A stretch of DNA of 64,000 nucleotides. It comes from Medicago truncatula (lineage: Eukaryota; Streptophyta; Magnoliopsida; Fabales; Fabaceae). Positions 1 to 13,036 of the stretch are shown piece after piece; positions within the stretch are counted from its first letter, which is position 1, and each line of letters starts with the position of its first letter. The notes beneath the pieces are model-generated. The model saw nothing but the letters and a program-made list of their open reading frames with translations. It made no database searches and had not been told where the DNA came from. Location: assembly GCF_003473485.1 (NCBI RefSeq), contig NC_053046.1, positions 42,183,832-42,247,831 of the forward strand, written 5' to 3'. The position numbers were made by a program, and so were the translations under genes.

Positions 1-140
1 TTAAAAGGTTGGAATCTCAAAAAAGAAAATTACAGAGGGGTAAACTGGATTTCGATCAAATGTCGGGGGGCAAAAATGTATTTAACCCTTGTTTGTTTAG
101 TTCCTTTTAATTGGATATTAATTTGACTTGTTTTGCGCAG

Positions 141-1654
141 GTGATTCATATCTCGTTGCTGGTGCTGATGGTGTTGGGACGAAGGCGATGCTTGCTTTTG
201 AAACTGGCATTCATGACACTATTGGGATTGATCTGGTAAACATTTTGGATATCTGATTTTTTATTTTTGAAGTGTTTCGGTTTTCTTAGGGTTTGAGTTT
301 TGATTGTTTTTCTCTCTAGGTTGCGATGAGCGTCAATGACATTGTTACTTCAGGGGCAAAGCCTTTGTTTTTCCTAGATTACTTTGCTACTGACATTTTC
401 TGTTGTTCAGGTTATAAAAGGAATTGTTGATGGTTGTAAGCAATCTGATTGTGCTCTTCTCGGAGGAGAGGTATTGAAATATTTTGTGGTTTATTCTTGC
501 CAATTGGATTTGCTGTCATGTATTCTTGCCAATTCATAATATGATCAATTTAGGGTAGACAAAATGAAGTAACTAGAGCATTCATTCTTAAAATATCTCT
601 ATTTTTGAAAGAACTTATTGCTAGTATCTGATATTGAGGGGGCTTAGCATGAAGTATACGCAGGAAAGGTTGGAGGTATACTTATTGAGGTGTGATTTAG
701 CTATTTGAGAAAACCACAGTAGAACAAAGGCTGCATTTGGATAAGCTCGAACCGGGTAGGGAAGAATTAAGAAATTTATTCAGTAAAAAAAAATTAACTA
801 TTATAGAAGACCTCAATCTAAATGGTTTTATTGGAATTTGGTTTGTCCATGCAATTATTCATTCAAGTCGTATTCCTACTTATTAGGATAAGACATGTTC
901 AATTCCTTTTTTGGATAGGACATGTTCAAACCCCATTAGGTTATTGAAATCTTATATTGTTGTCAAATAAATTAAGCACATGTCTCTATTTAAATACATA
1001 ACTTCATTTCTCACACGCGCGCAACTGCATGTTATTATAAATGTCGATGAAGATAGTGATTATTTATATTTCTCCTCTAATTAATTTTATACACCTTTCA
1101 GACTGCAGAGATGCCTGGTCTATACAAAGAAGGTGACATTCTTCATTATTTTATTTTTTAAACTCACTCCCATTTTGATCTTGAAGTCGTCTCTTGTCTT
1201 TTTGAAATAGGTGCCTGACATAGTCAGCAAAGGAGGGGAAAAGGGAATTGCCCATATAACTGGTGGCGGTTTCACAGACAATATTCCTCGAGTTTTTCCA
1301 GAAGGTTTTGGTGCTTCTATATGCAAAGACTCGTGGGAAATGCCTGCAGTTTTCAAATGGCTTCAGGAGGTAAATTCTTAAAATTTTGTTTTAAATTATT
1401 TATATCAATAATAATATACTTAAATTTGATCTTCAAATCTTTTGGAAACAAAAGTGCACAGTACTAATTACCTCTCACATTAGGCTGGGAAGATTGAAGA
1501 TTCTGAGATGATGCGCACTTTTAATATGGGCATTGGGATAGTCCTTGTAGTTACTCCAGAGGCAGCTAATAGAATACTTGAAAACGGAAGTGATACAGAT
1601 AAAGCCTACCGCATAGGTGAAGTTATTAGCGGAAAGGGTGTGACTTACTGTTAG
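141..1654 (+). pseudogene. PUR5: PUR5-like AIR synthase, 3' part with internal exons missing
   Basis: This is a remnant of phosphoribosylformylglycinamidine cyclo-ligase (AIR synthase), the plastid purine-synthesis enzyme that closes the imidazole ring of AIR with ATP. Exon-like blocks lie at about 141-235 ([15 protein letters not shown]), 320-394 ([20 protein letters not shown]), 411-470 ([16 protein letters not shown]), 1102-1132 (TAEMPGLYKEG), 1211-1369 ([20 protein letters not shown]) and 1484-1654 (FNMGIGIVLVV, ending GVTYC and stop). Two parts expected in the family are absent. The short segment after DYFAT is gone, with exon sequence running straight into what looks like an intron 3' end. 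The roughly 80-residue stretch between the LYKEG and DIVSKGG blocks is also gone. The surviving blocks are well conserved and mostly have usable GT/AG borders, so decay looks recent. The 5' exons are left of the window. Family identity is secure; pseudogene status is inferred from the missing exons. Confidence 0.82.
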
Positions 1655-3779
1655 TTTAGTTTGAGTGTAAGAGGTAGCTACTAGCTTGATACCTTTGGTG
1701 GGCATATGAACTTTCAAGTATTACTGTCATGTTCACTACCTATATATATTGCTAGGAATAGTACTTGCATTGCCTTCTAGAGTTCTAATTTATGAGAAAT
1801 GAGTTTTAAATGATGGTGCATACTTTTTACCCTCAATATTAATACATTATATTCATATCTTTGGCATAAATGCATGTATAGAAAGATCCAACTGAAGGCA
1901 TTCCATCAGATGTAGCAGACCTTCCCTCCTTAACTGAAGGAATTTTAGTACAATTTTTCCAGCACTGCTTAATGCAATTTGTGTTTTTTTCTTTATGTTT
2001 GTATGTTTTCGAGAAACTCAAGTCTAATGGCAGAACAAGATACTGACTTGGGGTTGGATATGATAAGGACATTGTCCTGAAGTTGAGAAAATAAGTCAAA
2101 TATTAACAAATTAATTGTACTTTTCATGCATATCGATAATTGTATTATGTTCTAAAGACAAAGGTGTGGCTTCTTTGGATTTGAATGTGAGCAGGGTTGA
2201 GAGAACTGTACTATAATCTAAATTCTGCTCAATGGTGAAAATGCGTGTTTTCCACTCATGATAAAGCAAAACAACATCATCATTTAACAGAAACATATGT
2301 TAAAAAGGCAAAATACTGATTAAACAATGACAGGTAAAAAATTATAGTAACAAATAAATAGTAGCATTCTTAATTGAGAGGATGAATTTCAACAATGCAT
2401 TAAGGTCTAGTCACAATAATTTGGCTCCAAGGTCAGTTACATTAATTAAGTATATTGTAGTGTAGTATATGTTGCCTATAAAAGGGCTGGCTAGATGGAT
2501 TGTTTTCGTGTTGTATGAATTTTAGTGAGGTTGGTTTGTAGCTTTCCCCTGCTGCTAAGCATACATATGTTTGTGTTGAATCTTTGTCCCATTGATATCA
2601 AAATTAACAAAAAGGGGTGAAATTTCAATGTTGAATATTAATTAATAAATAATCACACATGTTCAATTAATAAAATTATCCCTCATTGATTGAATTTGAC
2701 TATTTGAGAAATGATTACAACTAAGTTAATCACACACACCACACTTGTTCAACTAAAATTAATATAATAATTTGCCAAACAACAACGATTATTGGTGCAT
2801 GCTGAGGGTATCCTCTTCATGCAAAATGGTGGAACTAAACGTCTCTAATTTATTCTAGCCATCTAATATTTATCAAAAGCACAAAGTCCATCTCTCCAAC
2901 ACAATGTTGTCTATGAGTGAGAATGCATGTCATTTTCTCTAATTTAGTTAAAGGGTGCTTTCTTTGGTCAATTGAGATATGGTATACGGACAACTTTCAC
3001 AGCTCAATGGTGAAAAAGAACAGTTAAAGGCTCAACATAATTTGAGTGAAATTTCTCTCTTATCTTGTCTTCACTTCACTACAACATTGATTATGATGTT
3101 GTCTTCAACTTGGATCTTCATGAATCATGAATTCATCATGGTCACTATTATGGATATATTCCATAAACTCTTGCACGAATTTTACTGTTATCTTGATTTT
3201 AGGGACCGGTTTCTTAACCATTTAGATATTTATAAAATGAAAATTGAGGTTACACAAGCGCCTTTGTGTGCAATTAAATAAAGAAAGGGCAATGAGACTA
3301 AAACCAAATGATCTAACATCATAGTTTGTCAGGCACAAAAGGTATAACATAAGTTCAATTCCAATTTTCACAATATATGAACACAATAGTATTCTCTACT
3401 TAGAAAGCAAAAATTAGTTCAGAAACAAGGGAACACAAAACAAGTCAAAACGGACATTATGTGTAGAAAATAATTACAATCAGCCATATATATATATAAT
3501 ACACAAAAGAGGGAAAAACAAATGATATTGATCCTCCACAGCTGCAGCGGTAGAGGATTCAGATCCAAAAACAAGATGCTACAAATTGCGAACCTCTCTT
3601 TTCTCTTTCAAAATTAAACATGATAGAGTGAGAGGCAAGAGAAAAGTCTTTGCATTGTCGTCTTCAAGTGTCTTTTTTCTATGAAATGTATAAAATGGTC
3701 CAATTTCTAACGATTGTTTATATATTATAAATAGGCATATGGTATTAGAAATCAATGAACGATGGATCGAGACTTGTTC
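1655..3779. other. Intergenic, no supported gene
   Basis: AT-rich sequence between the PUR5 remnant and the 3' end of the IAMT1-like gene. Short open frames are present, but none has recognisable domains or splice context. A stretch near 1880-2035 is open on the + strand without a start and matches nothing I know. Confidence 0.5.
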
Positions 3780-5733
3780 TCATTGACTAAAAGAAAGGGA
3801 TGCGACTATGTGAAAGAACTGTAGTTTCTCTAGAAGCTCTTTGGCACGATTAGTGGCTCGGCGCTCCACTCTAAGGAAGAGCTCCTCACTAAGGTTATCA
3901 CCAATGTGAGCATCAACAAGGACTCCACACACAGTCCTGCAGCTGTTGGCTAGAGCCCTACCTACTTCATTAGCATCATCTGGTTTGTTCAAAACAAGGG
4001 GACTTCCTCCTTTGAATACCTCAAGTTTGTTTATGACAAATGAACCATTTGCTTCAACTACCTCCTTGAAGTCTTGCATACTTGGTGCATAAACTGGAAT
4101 GTTAAAATTGTCTCTTTTTGTAGAGCTAATTAGTCCCTGCATTTTACAATGTGATTCAATGATGAAAAAGGATACTATATGCTCTAATAGTTGGAAAATC
4201 TTGAAGGAAGCTATTGATCATCATTCTAAACACAAGTTGCAAACACATTACTGCTCATACTACTCAATTGCATATACACTAATCAAGGTTTTCACTTTTA
4301 ATGCATAAATAAAAATTAGTTCCAACTTATTATTATATTGGAGAAATGCTAACATGTGCCCTTAAAGCAGGGCACATATTAGTATATCATCAAAAATAAA
4401 AACCATGTATGGAAAATTGTGTCAATTTATTTCTCAAAATGTTGAAAATTAATTTTTTTTAATAAATATATTTTATTTATGAAATTCGCCTTTATGCACA
4501 TGTTAGAACAACCTTATTATATGACATGCGTCGAACTTTCATAATTTATCACATCTTATCATAAATATGATGTTAGAGACCGTTCAAATTCAAATCATTA
4601 TTAGTTTAAACCACTAATTTTTCTTGATCTTTCTCTATAAATAAGCAATTAAGTTATATTTGACCGTAATTGTGTTCGCGACATCCTGTTAATGTTACGC
4701 AGCAGGAATATAAAGTGTACTTAAGAGTATCATTTGCGTAATTGCTTAAAGTTTAATGTGATGATCCCCAAGACCCTTTCGGACCCAAAATTCTGTGCTC
4801 AAGACATGGCAGATGACAATTCTTGCAAGTACACTTCATTGAGTACTGAAAGACATCCTATTTCTGCCAACATCCTATGATCTATGATGAATATGGTTGG
4901 CCAGAACAATATGAGGGTGGTTAATCAATGGCTGTTATGATTGTAAGTGATTGTGTTTTTTTATTGATATTTATCTCAATAGTGTCTATCTACAACTCCT
5001 TTTTGGTCTGCCAATTGTAAATAGAGGCTAAATATATGTGATTGTGAAGTGACTACTGTTCAAAAAACACAAAGCATGCATAAAAATGTTTCTAATTATT
5101 ATTATACCTCTTGTACAAGGTCATCCCAAGCATCCTGAAAGTGGGTCCCAAAAAGAACTCCAGCACCACCTTGTTCTGTGGGGTCCACTGAAGTTCTGCC
5201 TAAGCAAACTAAGAACATGGACCCCTCTCTCTTCATTTCCACTGACCTTGCACTCAAGAAGCTTGCCAAATCTGTTTTGAACTGTCTCTTGTAGGCATTG
5301 GCTGTGCTCTCATTAGCACCATGAATAAACACCTTCCCTTTGTTGTATGCAATTGACTTCTTGTCCAACACTGATTCTGGTATCTGCAAAAGTATACAAA
5401 GTGAGAGTGAAAATTTATTTAAAATGAAGAGATAGCGAAATATTCGAAATAACACACTTAAAATGAGATGGATGAAACTAACAAAGTGAGTGTGTAGAAT
5501 TTTTTATTGGAAACAATACAAGTTCAAAATAAAGTTGATAGACTTTTAATAATCATTGATATCTTGTGAAGGAATAAGTTGGGTCCATCATGTATGAAAA
5601 CTCTTTTGGACCATAGTTATGCACTCTCAAAAAAGTTAGTGAAATTTCTGCATATAAATGTACTCCAAGCCAAGGTGTGCATGAAAGTTGAATAAGGAGT
5701 ATGATCGCAATAAAAAATGATATATGCCGGCTG

Positions 5734-5774
<41 letters not shown>

Positions 5775-8301
5775 CTATAAAGTCCAAGGTGCATGAAAGT
5801 TGGATAAGAATTTAAGAACACATTATGTGTTTACTATGCATGCATTGAAAACTACTGTTCAAACACGTTCTTGTTTCCATGATACATGGTCCTTTTTTCG
5901 ACTGACCATGAATTTGTTGCATTAACTTTTTGACCACATATACATAAATTAGAACTTAGCATTCAAAGTAATAATGGTTTTACTATATTGTCCTTGAGAT
6001 AAAACTTTCGTCCCTGTAATATTAGCGAATTTCGGTTTTAGTCCCTGTAAAAAAAAATTAGATTTTGTCCCTGTAATTTCATATTCTTCCACTTTTGGTC
6101 CTTCATTCCACCATGTAAGCAGAATCTGCATACATGGCACGTAAAATGAGGGACTAAAAATGGAGGAATCTGAAATTACAGGGACCAGAAGTGGGAGGAA
6201 GATGAAATTACAGTGACATAATTTATGTAGGTTCTGTTGACTTGATGAAAGGAGGGACCAAAAGTGGAAGAATCTGAAATTATAGGGACAAAATCTAAAT
6301 CTTTTTTTTACAAGGACTAAAACCGGAATTCGCTAATATTACAGGGACGAAAAAAGGTATTTACCTAAAACAAATATATTATTTTGTGGTAGAATTGTTT
6401 TTTATGTAAATTTTGTAGTAGGAATTACAGAATCTTTGAATGCTGAATTATATTGATAGGTAGGTTCGGTGTGAATTAAAAGTCAAGGAGAAATCGCTTT
6501 AAAGGTGTTTAAAAATTTACGTAATCGTGATTCATCAAAAGTTTTCAGGGTTTTTTTTTTACTTAAAGACATTGTTTATACACGACACGATTAATCAAAA
6601 ATTTATATTAAATAATATCATCTCAGATTTTCAATAAATTTTTTTTGATATTCTTTTTATTTAATATATTTTATTAATTATGTCTGGATATTAGTGATCT
6701 CCCTCAAGTTTATTTACACAATATTTGGTACCTTAAAGTTGGAATTCCAAGAGAAAGGTTACAAAAGATCACGGGCAAATGAATGATAAAACAACGGCAT
6801 AGAATGATTCGAAATTATTGTATTATTTTGTAAAATAATTTAACCCCTCTAGCCTATAGGTTGCACAGAAAATTAAAGGAAAAAAAAAATCTTTTAATGA
6901 AATCTTAGGAACAAAATTAACGATATACACCATACTTCTTCTTTAGGTGCCAAATGAAAAACAATATGTAAATTATTGCACGTTTAAAATAATTGGTAGA
7001 AATTACATAAATAATATATGCAAGTATCAGATTTGAATTTCAAACACTTTATCTATTCACTTTAAAAAAGATGAATTTATAATCACGAAGCTACTTAACA
7101 AAAAAGCAAAATAATTTTCAAAGCAGTTTAAAATGCTTCTAAAAAAATACAAATACAAAGCAATTCAAAATTTAACGGGGGTCTTTTAAAAAAAAAAAAA
7201 ATCTTAGAGAGTTCTATATTTAAGAAAGGGAAAAAATAAAATTATTATATATTGTCTTCTTCACAAAATTTATAGTGACAGATTCACAAAGAAATCTTAT
7301 GTTTTTCTCTCAATTTTCATTGGTAATTAAATTTTCTTTAGTAAGTTATGAGATCAAATTACTTGAAAGTATTTAATGTTAGGGTATATCATCTAAACTT
7401 TTTAGTTCAACTAATGTCAAAAAATAATGATTTAGCCATCATTAAAAAACCTTAATAATAATAATAAGACAAATTAAGCTTACTTACCTTAGATAACCAA
7501 TGCAAAGAAAACGCAGAGTGAAAAACATCAACAGACCTCGCCGGAAAAAGCCTCCGATAAAACGAACCGGGAACTCCGGCAACAAAGTAGGACCTTTGGT
7601 TATCAGCAGCTAAACACTCTTCCATGCTAACACCATTGGCAAGTGGAGGAAGGAGCTGAAAGAGAGTGTTGAAGTCATTGCTAGGAAGATCAGAGAAATA
7701 GGCTGAAAATTCAGGTGGGTTGCAACCTAAAGCCTCATAACGCTTATTGATGTGATTTATGATCACATTCACCACATTAATGGTGTTGCTTCCACATGAA
7801 CACCCCAAATCAGCAACTACAAAAGCCTTGTCACCACCACCACCACCACCACCACCACCACCAAGCTTAACTTTATCTAGGGTTTCTCTCAAAAAGTGAA
7901 TCATTGATTTGGCATGTATGGCCTGCATGTATGTTTAGCTTGAATTTTTAAGCAACATTTTCTGCTATATATCAATATAAAATTTGCAATATATATTAAG
8001 AAAGCTTAAATAAATACTTTGAGGGTAAGTATATACTATGTGAATGAATATCACTTAAATTAGTAAGAGGAAATTGGAGAGGGATTTCATTTTTCATGTG
8101 TCACATATTTTTGTCCCTAATTTTACCTTGTTTAATAGTGATATTAGATATTTATTAGAATTAGAAAAATAAGATTAGATATTAGTGTACCTGTGCTTGG
8201 GAATTGTTGGCATAGCTGGCCTCTCCTTTGCCTCCTTTCATGCTAAACAACTTCTCCAGCTCCAAATTGGACACAACAACATTTTCTTCCATAGGAGCCA
8301 T
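3780..8301 (-). CDS. IAMT1: Indole-3-acetate O-methyltransferase (SABATH family)
   Basis: SAM-dependent carboxyl methyltransferase expected to convert auxin (IAA) to methyl-IAA in the cytosol. Four exons, read right to left, are 8301-8191, 7922-7488, 5383-5108 and 4136-3780, all with GT/AG borders and compatible phases. They encode about 392 residues, close to the usual 380-390. The start MAPMEENVVV precedes the SABATH opening MKGGKGEASYANNSQAQ. The SAM-binding motif reads DLGCSCGSNT near residue 75, then SDLPSNDFNTLFQLLPP, YFVAGVPGSFYRRLFPA and FHSAFSLHWLSK. Exon 3 carries QGGAGVLFGTHFQDAWDDLV, and the last exon ends HIVASLSFSQ. These blocks match my recollection of Arabidopsis IAMT1 better than the salicylate or jasmonate methyltransferases. 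A run of about 10 glycines before the SAM motif is unusual. Intron 2 (about 2.1 kb) contains a foldback MITE. The exact substrate is inferred from similarity only. Confidence 0.93.
5735..5776. repeat. Compound (TA)n(GA)n microsatellite
   Basis: A TA run passes directly into a GA run, within intron 2 of the IAMT1-like gene. Confidence 0.9.
6007..6352. mobile_element. Foldback MITE in IAMT1-like intron 2
   Basis: The left end (TTTCGTCCCTGTAATATTAG) is mirrored at the right end (CTAATATTACAGGGACGAAA). Inverted similarity continues inward through the GGTTTTAGTCCCTGTA and TTTTGTCCCTGTAATTTC blocks. The element is about 346 bp with long terminal inverted repeats and no coding capacity. Confidence 0.85.
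7832..7863. repeat. (CCA)n trinucleotide repeat inside IAMT1-like exon 2
   Basis: An uninterrupted CCA run on the + strand reads as GGT glycine codons on the coding strand, giving about 10 consecutive glycines just before the SAM-binding motif. Such runs change length by replication slippage. Confidence 0.9.
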
Positions 8302-8409
8302 ATTTGTATTAATAATATTTAGGGAAGTGAGAATGAATGAAAGAATATATGAAAAAAGAGGGGTTTATATATGTATGTATAAGATAGGAAAACCAAGAGA
8401 GAAAGAGTT

Positions 8410-8421
8410 GATATATATAGG
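8410..8421 (-). promoter_or_regulatory. Candidate TATA box of the IAMT1-like gene
   Basis: On the minus strand CCTATATATATC lies about 110 bases upstream of the ATG at 8301 and is followed by a CT-rich stretch typical of plant leaders. Position and motif fit a TATA box; there is no transcript evidence. Confidence 0.4.
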
Positions 8422-9175
8422 GGTGGGAGGACATTGGACAAGGCTACTTTTGTTTTTTTGTTAGAGGAAACATTACTTTAGGTTGGAAAAAGATAGACAG
8501 AAACCTTTTTGTTATACACCTCTCATGTACACCCCATATGTCAGGGATATTTAGTAATTTTACATCACATCATCATCCCTTTTTATATCTTTTTCAATAT
8601 TTTTGCCACATGTCATAAATGTGTATGAGTGTAAAAGGGTGTATGCCACCTAAAGTGGTTCATGTACCATCACTCCTTTATGTTAGATTGAAAAACCGTG
8701 GCCACAAAATGGAGCGATATTATTGTGCAAGTTTGGTATTTGTTTACTCAGTTGGATTCTAGACACAAATGGCTAACAACGTATAATAATTGTTAAAAAT
8801 TACTTAGTTAACTTTGCAATTAGAGAAATTGCAAGGAAACTCCAACAAAGTTAAAGGCACAGAAATTAGGCCTCATATACAACCAGAATGGCCCAAGGCT
8901 AGCACCATATAATATATATTTTTATAAGTTATCAGGGCATAATGAAAGCATAATTCAAGCTATACGATTATGAAAAATGTCACATACTGTCACTGTTTTA
9001 TACAATCTGCAAAAGAAAGACTTATATCATAAGTGAGTAGGTGCGCTATATATACAAAAAATTCCATCTTAACCTTTTTCCAATTTTTATTAAATCGGGT
9101 ACAAATTGATCTCCAACGCCCAAGTAGATTAAATAAAAAGAAAGAGTATAATTTATTGATTTTGTCCTCCTAAAT

Positions 9176-9290
9176 ATAGCTCAGTTGGTAAGACAAATAC
9201 ATTGTTATATGTAGGCGTCGAAATTCAAACTCTAAACACCCAATTTATTTACCTTAAAAAATGAATTTTATCAATAAACTACTTGACCAA
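9176..9290 (+). repeat. tRNA-derived (SINE-like) repeat fragment
   Basis: AGCTCAGTTGGTAAGAC resembles a tRNA A-box. About 45 bases later GTCGAAATTCAAACTC resembles a degenerate B-box, followed by a tail ending CTACTTGACCA. A related copy lies at 10078-10190 (TAGCTCAATCGACAGGGACA, tail GCTACTAGATTAC). Both are too degenerate to be tRNA genes. Confidence 0.5.
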
Positions 9291-12200
9291 AAGATCGTGG
9301 GGACATAATGTCTCACTCAGTGTAACAAAAAAAATTAATAACCCAAATGTGAAACACAAGGTAAAAAAACAACAAAAACAAACCAAATTCAAAGTTAGAC
9401 ACACATCACGTGTACAATCTAGCGAAACCGCGTACAGGCACGAAACTAAATTTCAACAAAACACAGTGTGTGTGAATAAACGAGCACGGAATCGAAATTT
9501 TGAGAGTAGCAAACGAACCATATCGCCAACACGAAAACAGGATCATAAACCAACAATGCACATCATCTAACTTGGGAACAACAAGCTTCAAAGGTCATTT
9601 CCAATCATACATTTCATAACATGACAACAACGGCGAGATGGATCGACAGAGACAAAACCACAATCGTCGCAAAACAACAGTGATCTCTCTTACTCCAAAA
9701 CTAGATCCGTCATTTTTAAGAGCGGACGTGATGGCGGTAGAAAGCCAACCACCGATGTTGTTCAACCGTTTTCGATTGCTTAAATATTTCTCCTTCCGAA
9801 CTCAAACGTAAGCAACAACAAAAAAATATTATGATCTCAAATACAAGGGTGTGAAATATTATGGCCTAAACCACTTTTTTAAAAGGGTGTGATTTTTTAT
9901 GATGACTTAAATGCGCATGGACCACTATTTTAAAAGGTGCGGTTTTTTGCTTACATATGACAGGAATATAAGAACATTTGCTCAATAGATCAATGATCAA
10001 TACAATTAATTTTATATGTATATGCTAAAATATTGTAACGCTAACCAGCATTAGATTAACAAATGTTTTATTTTATGAGTTTAGCTCAATCGACAGGGAC
10101 ATTGCATAATTAATGTAGAGGTAGAGTTCAAACTGAGACATGTCATTTATTCTTTTTAAATGATGAATTTCTAGCTACTAGATTACATAATAAAAAGAAG
10201 TAATAAATGTTTTGAAAAGTATGGAGTAATGATACGTGTAATAAGAGATAATCAGCTACCTCATCAATTAATTGTTGAAAAACAAAAGAGACATATACCA
10301 TTTGGTCATTATTTATTATAAGTAAAAATCAACATTTTAGATTCATTTATTAAATGATGTATGTAGTCTATACTAACGACCATATACCTCATTAATTTAA
10401 TGAATTTAAAATATAAATTTTTTTATAATAGTGATTAGAGAATTTACATTATAATACAGAAGTTTTCTTTCATTTGACCTAAGTTTGCTATGTATAAGGA
10501 ATTTTATATTGGTTACTGTTTCGTAAGCAACTTTTAAATTTTTGGAGTGTATTCTTGTTTGAAGATTAATTACATTTGTCGGCTATTTGGGGCTTTATCA
10601 TAAACTAATAAGAGTGTCAAAGTGACCCATTAAAAGCCAAATGATGGTTAACTATTTCATGGTTTGTTAAGTCATCACCGCAAAAAAGTCTATATATAAC
10701 CCCAGAAATTAAGGTTCATCGGTTTGTAGTACCTAGCTAACATTAGTAATAAAACATCAGTTTATACGTAACAAATAAATATGATTCTTAATATCTTATC
10801 TAGAAGCAAAAGGGTCATTGTCGAGTGGGTTAATTGTATTCTTAGAAATTAAGATAAGAAGATGTGGTTTTTAGTCGGGTAATTAGACGGGATAGAGACA
10901 GATTTTACCTTCTCCATCTCTATCTTTGATTTTCATATATTTATTTGTTACCCTATTAATATTCAATAGGGATGAAAAATTGATTTTCATCTCCATTTTC
11001 GATGGGTTCGGATATCCAAGCCTCATTCCCGTCCCTGCAGTGAATCAATTTTTTGATAATGAAAAAAGTTTTTTCTAAACCCGAAAACAATGTTGTAATG
11101 CATTGTCCTGGAATATGCTCGCTTTAATATCTTCTCGACCGAATGATTTTGTTGTTTATTTAAATATCAACAATAGTTTTTATAACGACATATCAATCAC
11201 CATAAAAAAAAAATGGCATATGCCGGCATATGTGATATTGAATTTTGATGACATTGTGTATTATCTCACAACCAATCATTCTCTCTCATTAAAATTAATT
11301 TATTTTAATCATTTATAAAATATTCTTTCTCATCAAAATACACTAATATCCGGAACGTTACCAAAAGTCAAAGTCACTAAATATTTTCTCATCTCAACCA
11401 CCTGGTTTGGGCAGGTGTGAGCACTTGCTTCATGCCGCACTTCTTTTTTGTTAGAAATTTGTTGTGAATCTATTTCATTCTTTTCTTTTATTTTTTCTTT
11501 TGCCGGTTTTTTCCGCTATATACTATACTATTGTTTTTCTTATTGTTTTCCGAAATGCTAAGAAATTTCAAGTCCATTAATTTATTACTTATAAGAAAGG
11601 ATGTTTAGCTTTTTCAAAAAGCAAAAGGTTATATCGGAGGATTTTAGTAAAGCATAGGATTTCATAAAACTGCATTCAAAAAAAGATCTCAGAAATATTC
11701 ACATACGTCGACCTACAGTTGGTATATGGGAAAAGGGATGCATCAAAAGTTTTCTTATGGTCAAATATTAAATCAACGATCATTTACATTTTCACGAGAA
11801 AGTGAAACATTTATGTCTCCTCCGTAGATTTTCAGGTTACTTGTTGAATCTTCGGGCATTTGCCCCTCCTATAAAGAGAGAAAAATTAAACGTGTTTAGA
11901 TTTCATTCTCAAAAGTTATTTTCTTTATCTCATTATAAGTGTTTTATAGTTTAGTTTAGCATGGTTTCTTAAAAAAAAAATTATTAACTAATATTTTATC
12001 GGTACTATATAGAGTCATCTCATATTTTATTGGTAATGTTTTATTAGTAGAGTTTGATAGAAGACGAAGGGAGTAGATATAATCGAGTTGAGATCTTCTC
12101 CATTTCTTAAATAAAATGGAAATGTTAATGACTATAATTTTGAACATTTATACATTAAAATTTTGGCAATGGAAAAATGGAGTGGATCATAACTCCTCAT

Positions 12201-12904
12201 GATCATCATTAAAAAAAGTTAGCTCATGAGTCATAGATCTAATTTTCACATTATTGTTTTTAGCTCGGCCCATTGTGATCTTGTCTCAGAAAAAGCTTGT
12301 CCATAAAATAAACATGTCCAACCATGGGGAATTCTTAGATAATCACAAACACAAATCTAAATCATGTAGGCACACATACAACAATACACATTAACCAATA
12401 TTTTTAATAATAATAACAATAAATTGATTTTTTTTTCTCTTTTTACTTATTTTCATTGTATGTGTGTCTAAACCAAATATATTTATGGTTGTGACCATAC
12501 AAAAATTGCTCGTCCAACCACATATATGTCAAGAATCGCAATAGATTGGAAACCTTGGCAATACAACTTCGATGTAGAGCACTCAAAAAAAGTGAAACTC
12601 ATGTTCTCTCAAAAAGAGCACATGATTTCTTGTTGTTTTTTTTATGGAAGGAATATTTATCGTAAGACGCTAAAAAATATTTGAGACGACAAATTAAATT
12701 TTCTCAATCCTTGTTGATTGTTTCATAAATGTCAATTTACAATTTTGACATTAATATCTTTAATCGTTCATTAGTAAAAATGATGAAATTTTAATATTTT
12801 AAAAATATTTATCAAGACAAATTCATTAATCTTTATTTGTTAGTAGAAAAATATCATCAAAATATGTTATATGAATAGGTCAAACAAACAACGTGGTTTA
12901 TCTT

Positions 12905-13036
12905 ATGATGGAGGCAGTAGATCTAGAGTTCAATTGGTCAAAGGATATTAAAGAGGATGATGTGTCTAAATTGACAATGGGTTCCATAGAATATGTTAAA
13001 ATAAGTGACAAAGTTTTCAACATGATGACCAGGTGA
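12905..13036 (+). other. 43-codon open frame, unrecognised
   Basis: ATG-to-TGA frame whose product is acidic (SKDIKEDDVSKLTMGSIEYV in the middle) and has better codon composition than its AT-rich surroundings. It has no recognised domain, splice context or promoter. It could be an exon remnant or chance. Confidence 0.2.

Noticed and set aside
9283..9570. 95-codon open frame on the + strand
   Set aside because: Highly basic, low complexity, no domain or splice context, and bordered by tRNA-like repeat sequence; looks like chance.
10690..10860. TATA box and ATG suggesting a small gene
   Set aside because: Frame is only 23 codons with no signal peptide or cysteine pattern.
12770..12900. Possible separate MITE
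   Set aside because: Only one diverged half resembling the element at 47350-47470; no second end found.
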